From Hydrogenovibrio sp965140365 (lineage in GTDB: Bacteria > Pseudomonadota > Gammaproteobacteria > Thiomicrospirales > Thiomicrospiraceae), in NCBI GenBank assembly GCA_965140365.1, contig OZ223196.1: a stretch of 64,000 nucleotides of DNA; one strand, written 5' to 3'. Shown piece by piece: positions 24,500-33,929 of the stretch. The notes below the pieces were generated by a model. It worked only from the letters and a program-made list of their open reading frames with translations. It had not been told where the DNA came from and did not search any database. How positions within the stretch are numbered: position 1 is the first letter of the stretch; every line of letters begins with the position of its first letter. The position numbers and the translations under genes are program-made.

Positions 24500-26593
24500 A
24501 TGGACTTTAATCAAATTCTCAATAAAATCAAAGAAGCCTTTAAAAACGGCTTAGGGATTCCGATTGCGGTTCTGGCCTTATTGGCCATGGTGGTGGTGCC
24601 TTTGCCACCGTTTTTACTGGATGTGTTTTTCACCTTCAACATTGCCTTGTCGCTCGTGGTGTTGATGGTGACGCTTTACGCCAAACGACCGCTCGACTTC
24701 GCCGTTTTCCCAACCATTATTCTTTTAGCGACATTATTCCGCCTTTCTTTGAACATCGCGTCCACCCGTGTCATCTTGTTGGAAGGTCATAATGGGGCCA
24801 GTGCCGCCGGTCACGTTATCGAAGCCTTTGGTGAGTTTGTTATTGGCGGTAACTTTGCTGTTGGTTTGGTGGTGTTCGCGATTTTGGTGGTGATTAACTT
24901 CGTGGTGATCACCAAAGGTGCGGGACGCGTGGCGGAGGTCAGTGCCCGTTTCACCTTGGACTCGATGCCCGGTAAGCAAATGGCGATCGATGCCGATCTC
25001 AATGCCGGTTTGATTACGCAGGAAGAAGCTCAGGCTCGGCGGATAGAAATTACCACGGAGGCTGATTTCTACGGCTCGATGGATGGGGCCAGCAAGTTTG
25101 TCCGAGGGGATGCCATTGCCGGCATTGTCATACTGTTTATTAACTTGATCGGTGGGTTTGCGATTGGGATGGGGCAGCACGACATGACCTTCGGAGACGC
25201 CATTCAGGTCTATACCATTCTGACGCTTGGGGATGGGTTGGTGGCCCAGATTCCGTCGTTGTTGTTATCCACCGCGACGGCGATTATCGTGACCCGCGTG
25301 TCGGGTGATAAAGACGATATGAGCCAACAGGTGCAGGCGCAGATGTTCGCCAATCCGAAGGCGTTGGGGATGACCGCGGGGATTGTGGGCGTGTTTGGTG
25401 TGATTCCGGGTATGCCGAATTTGGCTTTCTTGTCGTTTGCCGCCATTGCCGGAGCCGGTGCCTACTTTATCCATAAAAAACAGCAAGAGAAACCCGCACC
25501 GGAAACCTTGTTGAACGAAGAAGAGAGCTCACCTGAGAATGCTGCGCCGGAGTTGAGTTGGGATGACGTTCAGACCGTGGACGTACTCGGGTTGGAAGTT
25601 GGTTATCGTTTGATTCCGATGGTGGATCAAACCCAGAATGGCCAGTTGCTGGAGCGTGTTAAAGGGGTGAGGCGTAAGGTATCCCAGGAGCTTGGGTTTT
25701 TGGTGCCGCCGGTACACATTCGCGATAATTTGGATTTAAAACCGAACCAATATAGAATTATGTTGATGGGGGTGTCGTCGGGTGAAGGAGAGGTTTACCC
25801 GGATAAGGAGCTGGCGATTAACCCCGGACAAGTGTTTGGCGAAGTGCGCGGCACTCCGACTAAGGATCCGACTTTTGGTTTGGATGCGGTATGGATTGCG
25901 GCGTCTGACCGTGAGCAGGCGCAAGCCTTGGGGTATACAGTGGTTGATGCCAGTACGGTTGTGGCGACGCACATCAGTCAGGTGATTCAGGATTACGCAT
26001 CGGAATTGCTGGGCCATGATGAAGCTCAAAAACTGTTGGATAAACTGAAAGAAACGGCGCCTAAGCTGGTGGACGAACTGGTACCGGAAAGAATGTCGCT
26101 GGCCATCGTCGTCAAGGTGTTGCAAAACCTGCTGACGGAAAAAGTATCCATTCGGGATTTACGAACCATTTTGGAAGCCTTGACGGAAAGGGCCTCTCAA
26201 ACGCAAGACCCGGCACAGCTGACGCAGCAGGTTCGAGCGGCGTTGGGCCGTTCGATTGTTCAGTCCATCGCCGGTACGGATGAAGAGTTAAAAGTGATAA
26301 CATTGGAACCAGGGTTGGAACAGTTGTTGCTTCAAGCATCGCAGGGAGCGCCTGAAGGACAATTGGCGATTGAACCAGGCCTGGCGGAAAGGCTGCATAC
26401 GACATTGAAGGAAGAAGCTCAAAAGGTTGAAATGAACGGCCAGTCGGCGGTTCTGCTGGTGGCACCACAGATTCGTGCCCAATTGGCAAAACTGTTCCGC
26501 TTCAGCCTGTCAAATTTACATGTATTGGCTTATTCCGAGGTGCCAGAAAATCGACGTATCAGTGTCGTGGCGAGCGTCGGGCAAGGAAACTAA
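24500..26593 (+). CDS. flhA: Flagellar export protein FlhA
   Basis: 697-residue export-gate protein. About eight transmembrane helices occupy residues 1-330, and the cytoplasmic domain binds chaperone-substrate complexes. The family loop DSMPGKQMAIDADLNAG is near residue 155. It ends exactly at the flhF start with no gap. A CCAGGCCTGG copy is read as Pro-Gly-Leu near the C-terminus. Confidence 0.97.
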   Translation: MDFNQILNKIKEAFKNGLGIPIAVLALLAMVVVPLPPFLLDVFFTFNIALSLVVLMVTLYAKRPLDFAVFPTIILLATLFRLSLNIASTRVILLEGHNGASAAGHVIEAFGEFVIGGNFAVGLVVFAILVVINFVVITKGAGRVAEVSARFTLDSMPGKQMAIDADLNAGLITQEEAQARRIEITTEADFYGSMDGASKFVRGDAIAGIVILFINLIGGFAIGMGQHDMTFGDAIQVYTILTLGDGLVAQIPSLLLSTATAIIVTRVSGDKDDMSQQVQAQMFANPKALGMTAGIVGVFGVIPGMPNLAFLSFAAIAGAGAYFIHKKQQEKPAPETLLNEEESSPENAAPELSWDDVQTVDVLGLEVGYRLIPMVDQTQNGQLLERVKGVRRKVSQELGFLVPPVHIRDNLDLKPNQYRIMLMGVSSGEGEVYPDKELAINPGQVFGEVRGTPTKDPTFGLDAVWIAASDREQAQALGYTVVDASTVVATHISQVIQDYASELLGHDEAQKLLDKLKETAPKLVDELVPERMSLAIVVKVLQNLLTEKVSIRDLRTILEALTERASQTQDPAQLTQQVRAALGRSIVQSIAGTDEELKVITLEPGLEQLLLQASQGAPEGQLAIEPGLAERLHTTLKEEAQKVEMNGQSAVLLVAPQIRAQLAKLFRFSLSNLHVLAYSEVPENRRISVVASVGQGN
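26375..26384. repeat. CCAGGCCTGG copy inside flhA
   Basis: Exact copy, read as Pro-Gly-Leu. Confidence 0.9.
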
Positions 26594-27766
26594 ATGAAGT
26601 TAAAACGTTACTTAGCCCCCAATATGCGGCGAGCAATGCTTCTGGTTCGGGATGAGCTGGGAGACGATGCCGTTATTATGTCGACCCGCCAAACGGATGA
26701 GGGGGTTGAGGTTGTGGCGGCCATTGACCCCGAAGCTAAGCAGTATCAGCAGGCTTCGGCCTCTGGTGAAGCCAGAAGCAGTTATCAGTCGCCTGAGACC
26801 GCGATTCCGTCAAAGGTCGCGGAAGCGTCAATGCCAAGCCCTGAAATAGCGAAAATGGCGGACGAATTAAAAGCGGTTAAGCAGATGCTGGAAAATCAGT
26901 TATCTGGCTTGGCTTGGCATCAAAGTGAAACACAGGACCCAAATAAAGTTGGGTTGATTAAACGTTTGGTGCAATTAGGCATCGGTTGGGACTTGGCGCA
27001 AAAACTGGTGATGGAGGTGAATGCCCATCATGACCAGGCCTGGTCGGAAATATTGGGTACGGTGGAATCGATGATTCCAGTGGATGATAAAGATATTCTC
27101 GAGTCCGGTGGGATTGTCGCGTTGGTGGGGCCCACCGGGGTCGGTAAGACCACAACCATTGCCAAGATGGCGAGTCGATTTGTGATGCGGAACAGCGCGA
27201 ACCAGATCGCTCTGGTGACAACGGATTGCTACAAGATTGGCGCTCAGGCCCAGCTGAAAACGTTTGCTGACTTAATGGGCGTACCCGTCCATGTAGTGAG
27301 TTCGGAAGGCGAAATGTACAGCTTACTGGGGTCTTTAGCCTCGAAAAAATTGATTTTGATTGATACGGCCGGTATCAGCCAAAAAGATATTATGTTGACG
27401 CAACAGTTGACCAAAGCACAGCCGGGTGTGAACCATATCCGCAATTACTTGGTCATGTCAGCGGCGACGCAATTAAGCGTGATGAAAGATATTGTTCGTT
27501 CCTTTAGTCAGGTGGGTTTAAAAGGCTGTATTCTGACCAAAGTGGATGAAGCCTTGCAGTTAGGGAATATTATTACGGTGTTGATTGAACACCAGTTGTC
27601 GTTGTCGTATTTATCCAATGGTCAGCGAGTGCCGGAGGATTTGGAGCCGATTAAGGTTAGGGATTTAATGGATAAAGCAATTGTGCTGGGGCAACAACAC
27701 CAGCATTCGAATCAAGAAGAGGCCTTCCGTATGGGAATGGGAAAGGAGATTTCCGATGCTCAATGA
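26594..27766 (+). CDS. flhF: Flagellar placement GTPase FlhF
   Basis: SRP-type GTPase that places the flagellum at the cell pole. The 390-residue product has a basic N-terminal segment and a Gln/Ser/Pro-rich linker. The NG domain carries P-loop GPTGVGKTTT (about residue 177) and LIDTAG. It starts at the base after flhA ends and overlaps flhG by 11 bases. A CCAGGCCTGG copy encodes Gln-Ala-Trp. The flhF-flhG pair indicates polar flagellation. Confidence 0.95.
   Translation: MKLKRYLAPNMRRAMLLVRDELGDDAVIMSTRQTDEGVEVVAAIDPEAKQYQQASASGEARSSYQSPETAIPSKVAEASMPSPEIAKMADELKAVKQMLENQLSGLAWHQSETQDPNKVGLIKRLVQLGIGWDLAQKLVMEVNAHHDQAWSEILGTVESMIPVDDKDILESGGIVALVGPTGVGKTTTIAKMASRFVMRNSANQIALVTTDCYKIGAQAQLKTFADLMGVPVHVVSSEGEMYSLLGSLASKKLILIDTAGISQKDIMLTQQLTKAQPGVNHIRNYLVMSAATQLSVMKDIVRSFSQVGLKGCILTKVDEALQLGNIITVLIEHQLSLSYLSNGQRVPEDLEPIKVRDLMDKAIVLGQQHQHSNQEEAFRMGMGKEISDAQ
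27034..27043. repeat. CCAGGCCTGG copy inside flhF
   Basis: Exact copy, read as Gln-Ala-Trp. Confidence 0.9.
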
Positions 27767-28649
27767 TCAGGCGGCTGGGCTAAGAGCGATGCAAACGAGC
27801 AATAACGGTGAGCGTAAAGTGAGTTCTGAAAAGAAAAGTAAACCGGTTAGAGTGATTGCCGTCGCCAGTGGTAAAGGTGGCGTTGGTAAGACAAATGTGT
27901 CTGTCAATTTAGGCATCAGCCTCAGTAAGATGGGGCACCGGGTGTTGTTGATGGATGCCGATATGGGGCTTGCGAATGTCGATATTATGCTCGGCTTGCA
28001 GACTCAGTACAATTTGTCTCATGTGCTGGATGGTGAAAAAACATTACGAGAGGTCATGGTGGATGCGCCGGGCGGTTTGAAAGTGATTCCGGCCGCTTCG
28101 GGCGTGAAGCGCATGGCTCAATTGACCCCGATGGAAAATGCTGGAATAATTAATGCCTTTTCCGAGCTTGATGGCATTTTGGATGTGTTGATTATCGATA
28201 CCGCCGCCGGGATTGCCGACAGTGTCGTCAGCTTTTGTCGCGCCTCCCAGGAAGTGGTGGTGGTGGTTAACGACGAACCCGCTTCGATGACGGATGCGTA
28301 TGCTTTGATTAAAGTATTAAGTCGGGATTACAAATTGACGCGTTTCCAGTTGTTGGCAAACATGGTGCGTTCGGAAAAACATGGCCGAATTTTGTATGAC
28401 AAATTCGCGCAAGTGTGTGAACAGTTTCTGGAGGTTTCGATTGATTACCTTGGCACCGTGCCGTTTGATCATGATTTGAGAGAGGCGATTCAGAAACAAA
28501 GTCCGGTGACCATTGCGAAACCAATGAGTGAGTCGGCTCAGGCTTTTCGGAACATTGCGCAGCGAATCGACAGTTGGCCGATTCCAACGGGTGTGACGGG
28601 GTATTTACAGTTTTTTGTTGAGAGTTTATTTCAGGCTCCGTCTGAATAG
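27756..28649 (+). CDS. flhG: Flagellar number regulator FlhG (MinD-like ATPase)
   Basis: MinD/ParA-type ATPase that limits flagellar number and stimulates FlhF. ATG 27756 follows AAAGGAG, giving 297 residues. The first residues contain DQAAGLR, matching the known FlhF-activating helix (DQAxxLR). The deviant Walker A is SGKGGVGKTN and the switch is MDADMGLANVDIML. The symbol fleN is used for the same protein in Pseudomonas. Confidence 0.95.
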   Translation: MLNDQAAGLRAMQTSNNGERKVSSEKKSKPVRVIAVASGKGGVGKTNVSVNLGISLSKMGHRVLLMDADMGLANVDIMLGLQTQYNLSHVLDGEKTLREVMVDAPGGLKVIPAASGVKRMAQLTPMENAGIINAFSELDGILDVLIIDTAAGIADSVVSFCRASQEVVVVVNDEPASMTDAYALIKVLSRDYKLTRFQLLANMVRSEKHGRILYDKFAQVCEQFLEVSIDYLGTVPFDHDLREAIQKQSPVTIAKPMSESAQAFRNIAQRIDSWPIPTGVTGYLQFFVESLFQAPSE

Positions 28650-28665
28650 ATGAGGAATCGATTTC

Positions 28666-29391
28666 ATGACTGGTACACAGGCCTACGCGAACATTCATAA
28701 ACAGACGTCAAACGGGATGATGGATATCGAGGCGTTTTTGCCCTTGGTGAAACGAATCGCCTATCATTTGAAAGGGCGGTTGCCGGACAGTGTCATGGTG
28801 GATGATTTAATTCAATCCGGCATTATCGGTTTGATTGAAGCTTCTCAAAAGTTCGATGCCGGGCAAGGCGCCAGTTTCGAAACCTATGCCGGCATTCGTA
28901 TTCGTGGCGCTATGTTGGATGAAATTCGAAAAGGGGATTGGACGCCACGTTCGGTTTATCGTAAGTCGCGTGAAGTGTCGGATGCCATTAATTCCGTGGA
29001 GTCGAGAAAGGGCCGTGAGTCGCGAGACGAAGAAGTGGCTGAAGAAATGGGGATTACGCTGGATGAGTATTACCACATTCTTCAGGACACCAATTCCGCG
29101 CAATTGCTGTCAATTGACGAGCCGGACCATGATGAACTGTCGGAAGATCGTATGGTCAGTGGTGTAAAAACGCCGATCTCGGAGTTGGCCGAGTCAGGGT
29201 TTCAATCGGCATTGGCGGAACAGATCAGCGAGCTACCGGAAAAAGAAAAGCTTGTGATGGCATTGTATTACGATGAGGAACTGAACCTTAAAGAAATTGG
29301 TGAAGTGCTGGAAGTTAGTGAATCGCGGGTCAGTCAGATTCACAGCCAAGCGATTAAACGCTTGAAATCAAGACTAAAAGATTGGATTTAA
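28666..29391 (+). CDS. fliA: Flagellar sigma factor 28 (FliA)
   Basis: RNA polymerase sigma factor for late flagellar and chemotaxis genes. 241 residues with region 2 (DDLIQSGIIGLIEA...FETYAGIRIRGAMLDEIR), region 3 and region 4 (LNLKEIGEVLEVSESRVSQIHSQA). It is placed between flhG and cheY as in Vibrio and Pseudomonas. No flgM is seen in the window. Confidence 0.96.
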   Translation: MTGTQAYANIHKQTSNGMMDIEAFLPLVKRIAYHLKGRLPDSVMVDDLIQSGIIGLIEASQKFDAGQGASFETYAGIRIRGAMLDEIRKGDWTPRSVYRKSREVSDAINSVESRKGRESRDEEVAEEMGITLDEYYHILQDTNSAQLLSIDEPDHDELSEDRMVSGVKTPISELAESGFQSALAEQISELPEKEKLVMALYYDEELNLKEIGEVLEVSESRVSQIHSQAIKRLKSRLKDWI

Positions 29392-29411
29392 TAAAGGTTT
29401 GAGGGAACATA

Positions 29412-29825
29412 ATGCAAATCGATAGAGATATGAATATATTGGTAGTGGATGATTTTTCTACCATGAGACGCATCGTTAAGAACCTGTTGAAGGAGCTAGG
29501 GTTCAGTCGTTTCGATGAGGCCGATGACGGGGCAACCGCTTGGCCGATGATTCAGGGTGGTAAATACGATTTTATCGTCAGCGACTGGAACATGCCGGAA
29601 ATGACGGGAATTGATTTGTTAAGACATGTCCGAGCAGATGCAAAACTGAAAGACACGCCTTTCTTGTTGATTACAGCCGAAGCGAAACGAAGCCAGATTT
29701 TAGAAGCGGCCGAAGCCGGGGTGGATGGGTATATTGTTAAGCCATTTACCGCCGCGACCTTGAACGGTAAAATTCAAAAAATCTTCGAACGAGTCGAAGA
29801 GCGCAAAAAGGCCGCAGGCGGCTAG
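29412..29825 (+). CDS. cheY: Chemotaxis response regulator CheY
   Basis: Single-domain receiver that binds the flagellar motor switch when phosphorylated. 137 residues. The acidic pair is in VVDDFSTMRR, the phosphorylation aspartate is in IVSDWNMPEM, and the lysine is in VKPF. The first ATG is kept because GAGGG precedes it; a second ATG seven codons in (MNILVVDD) is possible. Followed by a terminator. Confidence 0.95.
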   Translation: MQIDRDMNILVVDDFSTMRRIVKNLLKELGFSRFDEADDGATAWPMIQGGKYDFIVSDWNMPEMTGIDLLRHVRADAKLKDTPFLLITAEAKRSQILEAAEAGVDGYIVKPFTAATLNGKIQKIFERVEERKKAAGG

Positions 29826-29852
29826 GAGCGTACAAAACAATAAGAAATGATT

Positions 29853-29893
29853 AAAAGCCTTGTTCATCTGTCCGTGAATGAGGCTTTTTTTTT
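29853..29893 (+). terminator. Hairpin between cheY and cheZ
   Basis: AAAAGCCT pairs with AGGCTTTT, the stem continuing into TGTTCA/TGAATG with wobble pairs, followed by nine Ts. It probably gives partial termination inside the run. Confidence 0.8.
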
Positions 29894-29909
29894 ATAAAAA
29901 GGAGGAACG

Positions 29910-30560
29910 ATGAAGAATATCAATGTTGAGCAGGCCAGAGAGCTGCTTCAGGCTTTAGAGAGTGGCCAATATGACCAGGCCTCGAAAACGTTGGATGGTA
30001 TTTTGGCGGCTCGTGATGAGAGCTTGCTGGAGCAAGTGGAAGAAATCGCACAAAATTTGCATGATACTTTAGAGTCTTTCGGGACGGACGCCAGAATTCT
30101 ACAACATACCAAACATGGTTTGCCGGATGCGACGGAGCGATTGGAGTATGTTATTCAAACCACGGAAGATGCGAGTAATAAAACGCTGTCCGCTGCCGAA
30201 AATACCATCGCTTTGTTGGAAACAATGGAGTCAAAAGCGGTTGATAATGAAATGAAGGAATGGATTGTGCAAGCGCAAGCGCAGGTCACAGAGATTATGA
30301 TGGCCCAATCGTTCCAGGACTTGACTGGGCAAGTCCTAAATCGGGTGATTATGTTGGTCACCAGTCTCGAACAAAGTTTGGTCGAGCTGATTGAAAAGTC
30401 CGGTATTGAGTTCGACAGTATTCCTGAAATGATGACCGAGGAACAACGTAAAGCGGAAGAAATGAAAGGTGTGGGGCCGAATGTCACTAAAAGCAGTCAG
30501 CAAAATATTGCGCAATCGCAAGACGAAGTGGATGATCTGTTAGGCGACTTGGGGATTTAG
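29910..30560 (+). CDS. cheZ: CheY-P phosphatase CheZ
   Basis: Dephosphorylates CheY-P. 216 residues with the long helical core ATERLEYVIQTTEDASNKTL and the catalytic-region stretch AQSFQDLTGQVLNRVI. The C-terminal tail SQDEVDDLLGDLGI matches the known CheY-binding peptide of CheZ. AAAGGAGGAA lies just before the ATG. Confidence 0.94.
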   Translation: MKNINVEQARELLQALESGQYDQASKTLDGILAARDESLLEQVEEIAQNLHDTLESFGTDARILQHTKHGLPDATERLEYVIQTTEDASNKTLSAAENTIALLETMESKAVDNEMKEWIVQAQAQVTEIMMAQSFQDLTGQVLNRVIMLVTSLEQSLVELIEKSGIEFDSIPEMMTEEQRKAEEMKGVGPNVTKSSQQNIAQSQDEVDDLLGDLGI

Positions 30561-30691
30561 CTTATTTGAGAGGTTGTTAACACTTGATGGCATAGTGATT
30601 GCTTTAGTTTTTTCATTGAAAAACGAGAAGGATGAAGTGGCAAAATTTTGGCATTTCATCGTGTTCACACAGGCTCAAAGAGGAATACATC

Positions 30692-32650
30692 GTGGATGAA
30701 GATATTTTACAGGACTTTTTAGTTGAGGCATCTGAACTGGTCGAACAGTTGGATGAGCAGCTGGTTGAGCTTGAAAACTCGCCATCTGATGCCGACCTGT
30801 TGAATGCAATTTTTCGTGGCTTTCACACCATTAAAGGTGGTGCCGGTTTTCTAGGGGTAACACCTTTGATCGAGGTGTGCCACCGTGCGGAAAATGTCTT
30901 CGATAAAATTCGTAATGGTAACGTCGCTTATGATGCAAGCGCGGCGGACATTATTATGCGAGCGTTTGATGTTATCAGTGACTATATTCAGCAGTTGAAT
31001 GATGGTGCCCGTGAGTTGGAAGATGCCGATGGTGGGCTGTTGGCGGAATTGGACGCTCTGTGGAAAGGAGAGGCGGTCGCTGAACCGACGCCGGATGACG
31101 CCGGCAATGCTTCAGAAGACGCCGCAGGTGTGAAACTGGAATTGCCGGAAGGGGTGGATCCGGATGGTGAAATCTCCGATGATGAATTCGAGGCGTTGTT
31201 GAACCAACGCGACGCATTGGTCGGGGGGACCGAGGCCGAAGGCGATCATGAACCGAAATTGGAATTGCCGGAAGGTGTTGATCCAGACGGTGACATTACG
31301 GATGATGAATTCGAAGCCCTATTGAATCAACGTGATTTGATCGAAAATTTGCATGAGGCGGAAGGAACCGTTGCGGAAGCGAAACCGGAACCCAAGCCCG
31401 AACCCGTAGCAGCAGCGCCAAAACCGCAACCAAAACCTGCGGCAGCATCCGGTGGAGATAAAGGCCAGGCGAAGGCGGCGGCTAATACCGAATCCACTGT
31501 GCGTGTCGATACACGTCGTTTGGATGAAATTATGAACTTGGTCGGAGAGTTGGTGTTGGTTCGGAATCGCCTGTTAACGCTTCGTTCCAGTCAAGATTCT
31601 GAAGAAGAACTGTCCAATGCCGTCGGCAATCTGGATCATGTGACGACCGACTTACAAGCGTCGGTGATGAAAACCCGTATGCAGCCGGTTAAAAAGGTCT
31701 TTGGCCGATTCCCTCGCGTGGTACGCGATTTGGCGAGAAAACTTGGCAAGGAAATCGAGTTGGAGCTGAAAGGGGAAGAGACCGATTTGGATAAAAACCT
31801 GGTCGAGGCGTTGGCGGACCCTTTGGTGCATTTGGTTCGTAACTCCGTTGACCACGGGATTGAAATGCCCGATGTGCGAGAACAAGCGAGCAAACCACGT
31901 AAAGGAACGGTGATTCTTGCCGCCGAACAAGAAGGGGATCATATTCTACTGTCGATCACCGATGACGGCAAAGGAATGGATCCAGACATTCTGCGCCGTA
32001 AAGCGGTGGAGAAAGGCATGATGGATGAAGTGACGGCCAATCAGTTGGATGATAAGGCTGCGTTTGAATTGATTCTGTCGGCCGGTTTCTCGACAGCCGA
32101 CCAGATCAGTGATATTTCGGGTCGCGGTGTCGGGATGGATGTGGTGAAAAACATGATCACCAAGCTAAACGGCAGTATCGACATTCATTCGGTGTTGGGT
32201 GAAGGAACGCAAATCAGCATTCGGGTTCCCTTGACGCTGGCGATTCTGCCAACCTTAATGGTCGCGTTTGAAGAAGACAGCTACGCGATTCCGTTGACCA
32301 GTGTTCAGGAAATTTTCGATTACGATGCCTCTCAGGTCAATCGCATTGACGGACAGGTCATGGTGCGGTTGCGCGATAAGAGTGTGCCGCTGATGTTCCT
32401 GTCGGAATGGTTGACACCTGAAAGCATTAAAGAAGATTATGAAGGCGATAAGGTTATCATTGTCTCCATTGGCAATCAGCGCGCCGGTTTGGTCGTTGAT
32501 CAAGTGAATGGTCAAGAAGAAGTGGTCATTAAACCTTTAGGTGTGATGATGAAACACCTTGAAGGGTATGCCGGCGCTACCATTACCGGTAACGGCAATA
32601 TCGCGCTTATTTTAGATTTACCGGGCGTGATTCAGCGCTTTCAATATTAA
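30692..32650 (+). CDS. cheA: Chemotaxis histidine kinase CheA
   Basis: Phosphorylates CheY and CheB. I place the start at GTG 30692 (MDEDILQDFLVEASELV), about eight bases after AGAGG, giving 652 residues; an upstream ATG at 30632 is in poor context. The HPt histidine is H45 (FRGFHTIKGG). The dimerisation, HATPase (NLVEALADPLVHLVRNSVDHG) and CheW-like domains follow. The P1-to-P3 linker lacks a clear P2 domain. It instead holds two copies of a 27-residue repeat (residues ~148-174 and ~189-215), each with ISDDEFEALLN-type sequence, then a Pro/Ala/Lys-rich stretch. Confidence 0.96.
   Translation: MDEDILQDFLVEASELVEQLDEQLVELENSPSDADLLNAIFRGFHTIKGGAGFLGVTPLIEVCHRAENVFDKIRNGNVAYDASAADIIMRAFDVISDYIQQLNDGARELEDADGGLLAELDALWKGEAVAEPTPDDAGNASEDAAGVKLELPEGVDPDGEISDDEFEALLNQRDALVGGTEAEGDHEPKLELPEGVDPDGDITDDEFEALLNQRDLIENLHEAEGTVAEAKPEPKPEPVAAAPKPQPKPAAASGGDKGQAKAAANTESTVRVDTRRLDEIMNLVGELVLVRNRLLTLRSSQDSEEELSNAVGNLDHVTTDLQASVMKTRMQPVKKVFGRFPRVVRDLARKLGKEIELELKGEETDLDKNLVEALADPLVHLVRNSVDHGIEMPDVREQASKPRKGTVILAAEQEGDHILLSITDDGKGMDPDILRRKAVEKGMMDEVTANQLDDKAAFELILSAGFSTADQISDISGRGVGMDVVKNMITKLNGSIDIHSVLGEGTQISIRVPLTLAILPTLMVAFEEDSYAIPLTSVQEIFDYDASQVNRIDGQVMVRLRDKSVPLMFLSEWLTPESIKEDYEGDKVIIVSIGNQRAGLVVDQVNGQEEVVIKPLGVMMKHLEGYAGATITGNGNIALILDLPGVIQRFQY
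31133..31336 (+). repeat. Tandem 27-residue repeat in the CheA linker
   Basis: Coding copies at 31133-31213 and 31256-31336 are 123 bp apart. They agree at 25 of 27 residues, differing only by Glu/Asp and Ser/Thr, while many third codon positions differ. This suggests an old duplication held by selection. The core (G)EISDDEFEALLNQRD resembles the N-terminal CheY-binding motif of FliM. Confidence 0.85.
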
Positions 32651-32666
32651 ATAACGGAGACGTGTC

Positions 32667-33173
32667 ATGATGGAACAAGATATGACATCGACAAACCAAT
32701 TGCTGGACGGCGTCATTGGAGACGAAGAAGAAGAGCAATATTCCGGTCCGAGTATCCGCTGTGTTATGTTTAACCTGGATTCGGAAGTCTATGGCATTAA
32801 CGTCAAAAAAGTGCGTGAAGTTTTACGTGTCGGCTCCATTCGTAAGGTCGAAGGAGCGGCGCACAATGTTCTGGGCATCATCAATGTGCGCGGGTTGATT
32901 GTGACGGTTGTCGATACGCGGGCAACTTATGGTTTGATGAGTAAACCGGTGGATGAGTTGTCCCGTATCATTATCGTCGAACTCGACACGGATAATATTG
33001 TTGGTATGCTGGTGGATTGTGTGATGGAAGTGAAAGATATTCCTGAGAAGAAGTTTGAGCCGATGTCGGCTACCAAAGAAGGCGCTTCGCGTTATTTGCA
33101 AGGCATTGCCCATTACAATGGTGATGTGGTCATCTTGATTGATGTAGACAGTATGTTTTCTGGTCAGGCTTAA
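32667..33173 (+). CDS. cheW: Chemotaxis coupling protein CheW
   Basis: Couples receptors to CheA. 168 residues with an acidic N-terminal tail (GDEEEEQ). The CheW domain has VYGINVKKVREVLRV and VLGIINVRGLIVTVVDTR. It follows cheA by 16 bases, so it is the main CheW of the operon. Ends at a palindromic terminator. Confidence 0.93.
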   Translation: MMEQDMTSTNQLLDGVIGDEEEEQYSGPSIRCVMFNLDSEVYGINVKKVREVLRVGSIRKVEGAAHNVLGIINVRGLIVTVVDTRATYGLMSKPVDELSRIIIVELDTDNIVGMLVDCVMEVKDIPEKKFEPMSATKEGASRYLQGIAHYNGDVVILIDVDSMFSGQA

Positions 33174-33200
33174 TTTCTTCAGCCTTGATTTCTTTGTCTT

Positions 33201-33222
33201 AAACGCCCAGGCCTGGGCGTTT
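33201..33222. terminator. Terminator of cheW with CCAGGCCTGG core
   Basis: Perfect 22-bp palindrome, AAACGC arm, core at 33207-33216, GCGTTT arm. It lies between the convergent cheW and fhlB-like genes. Confidence 0.8.
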
Positions 33223-33241
33223 TGCTTATTCGTTTGCAAAA

Positions 33242-33565
33242 TTATGTTGTTTCGGAAGAGTCAGTTTTGACCTGACCGGGAATGGTTTTGTCGGATAGCT
33301 GATAAGCAAAAATTAACACTTGAACCACCGCTTCGTATAATAACTCCGGTATTTCTTGATCCAATTCGACTTGAGATAACAGCGAGACCAGTTGGTGGTC
33401 TTCCTTGATGGGGATATTATGTTCTTTGGCCAGTTCAATGATTTGTTCCGCCAAGTGCCCCGTGCCTTTGGCCGATACTCGTGGTGCGGTTTCACCGTCA
33501 TACTCTAATGAGATGGCAACTTTCTGGTCCAGGGTGGTCGGCGTGTTTTTATCGTCCGTGTCCAT
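33242..33565 (-). CDS. FlhB C-terminal-domain paralogue (FhlB/YlqH-like)
   Basis: A 107-residue soluble protein resembling only the cytoplasmic domain of FlhB/YscU: VAISLEYDGETAPRVSAKG, LAEQIIELAKEHNIPIKED, VLIFAYQLSDK. The NPTH autocleavage site is replaced, so it cannot act as the export switch by cleavage. Such genes often lie near fliK. Here it is the last gene of a reverse-strand run starting at fliK. Confidence 0.87.
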   Translation of the reverse strand: MDTDDKNTPTTLDQKVAISLEYDGETAPRVSAKGTGHLAEQIIELAKEHNIPIKEDHQLVSLLSQVELDQEIPELLYEAVVQVLIFAYQLSDKTIPGQVKTDSSETT

Positions 33566-33623
33566 AGGGTTGTCCGAAGGTGGCTTAAATGAAAAAGTCG
33601 CAATTCTTGCGGCTTTTTGAAGG

Positions 33624-33902
33624 TTAAGCGAGGCGGAGCTTTTCCGTCAACCCCAGTTTGGACGCACCAGAGGTCAAAGCCTCGCTGGGCGAATCCCAGA
33701 GAATTTGTTTTTGGTTTTGAATGGCGTTTTTTACCAGGGCCAGAAGGGCTTGGAGGCCCGACGTGTCAATCGATTCGACACCTGCGGCTGAGATGGTATA
33801 GGTTTCCGCATCGGATTGAAAGGCGATCTTAAGGTTGCCGTACAGTTCTTCAATGTGATGAATTGTTAAGCTGTCTGCTAGTTCGATTTGATAGTCGCTC
33901 AT
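33624..33902 (-). CDS. STAS-domain protein
   Basis: A 92-residue protein that is a single STAS domain, with the SPOIIAA-type loop ESIDTSGLQALLAL carrying the serine that anti-sigma-factor antagonists have phosphorylated. No partner kinase is visible. It lies 27 bases after a CheY-like gene on the same strand. STAS genes of this type often belong to chemotaxis clusters. Partner unknown. Confidence 0.85.
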   Translation of the reverse strand: MSDYQIELADSLTIHHIEELYGNLKIAFQSDAETYTISAAGVESIDTSGLQALLALVKNAIQNQKQILWDSPSEALTSGASKLGLTEKLRLA

Positions 33903-33929
33903 CAGATGACCTCCGGCTTAAGCCGTTAT

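Noticed and set aside
33242..33565. Truncated flhB pseudogene
   Set aside because: Stand-alone FlhB C-terminal proteins are a known family, and this one is intact, with a start, a stop and conserved core.
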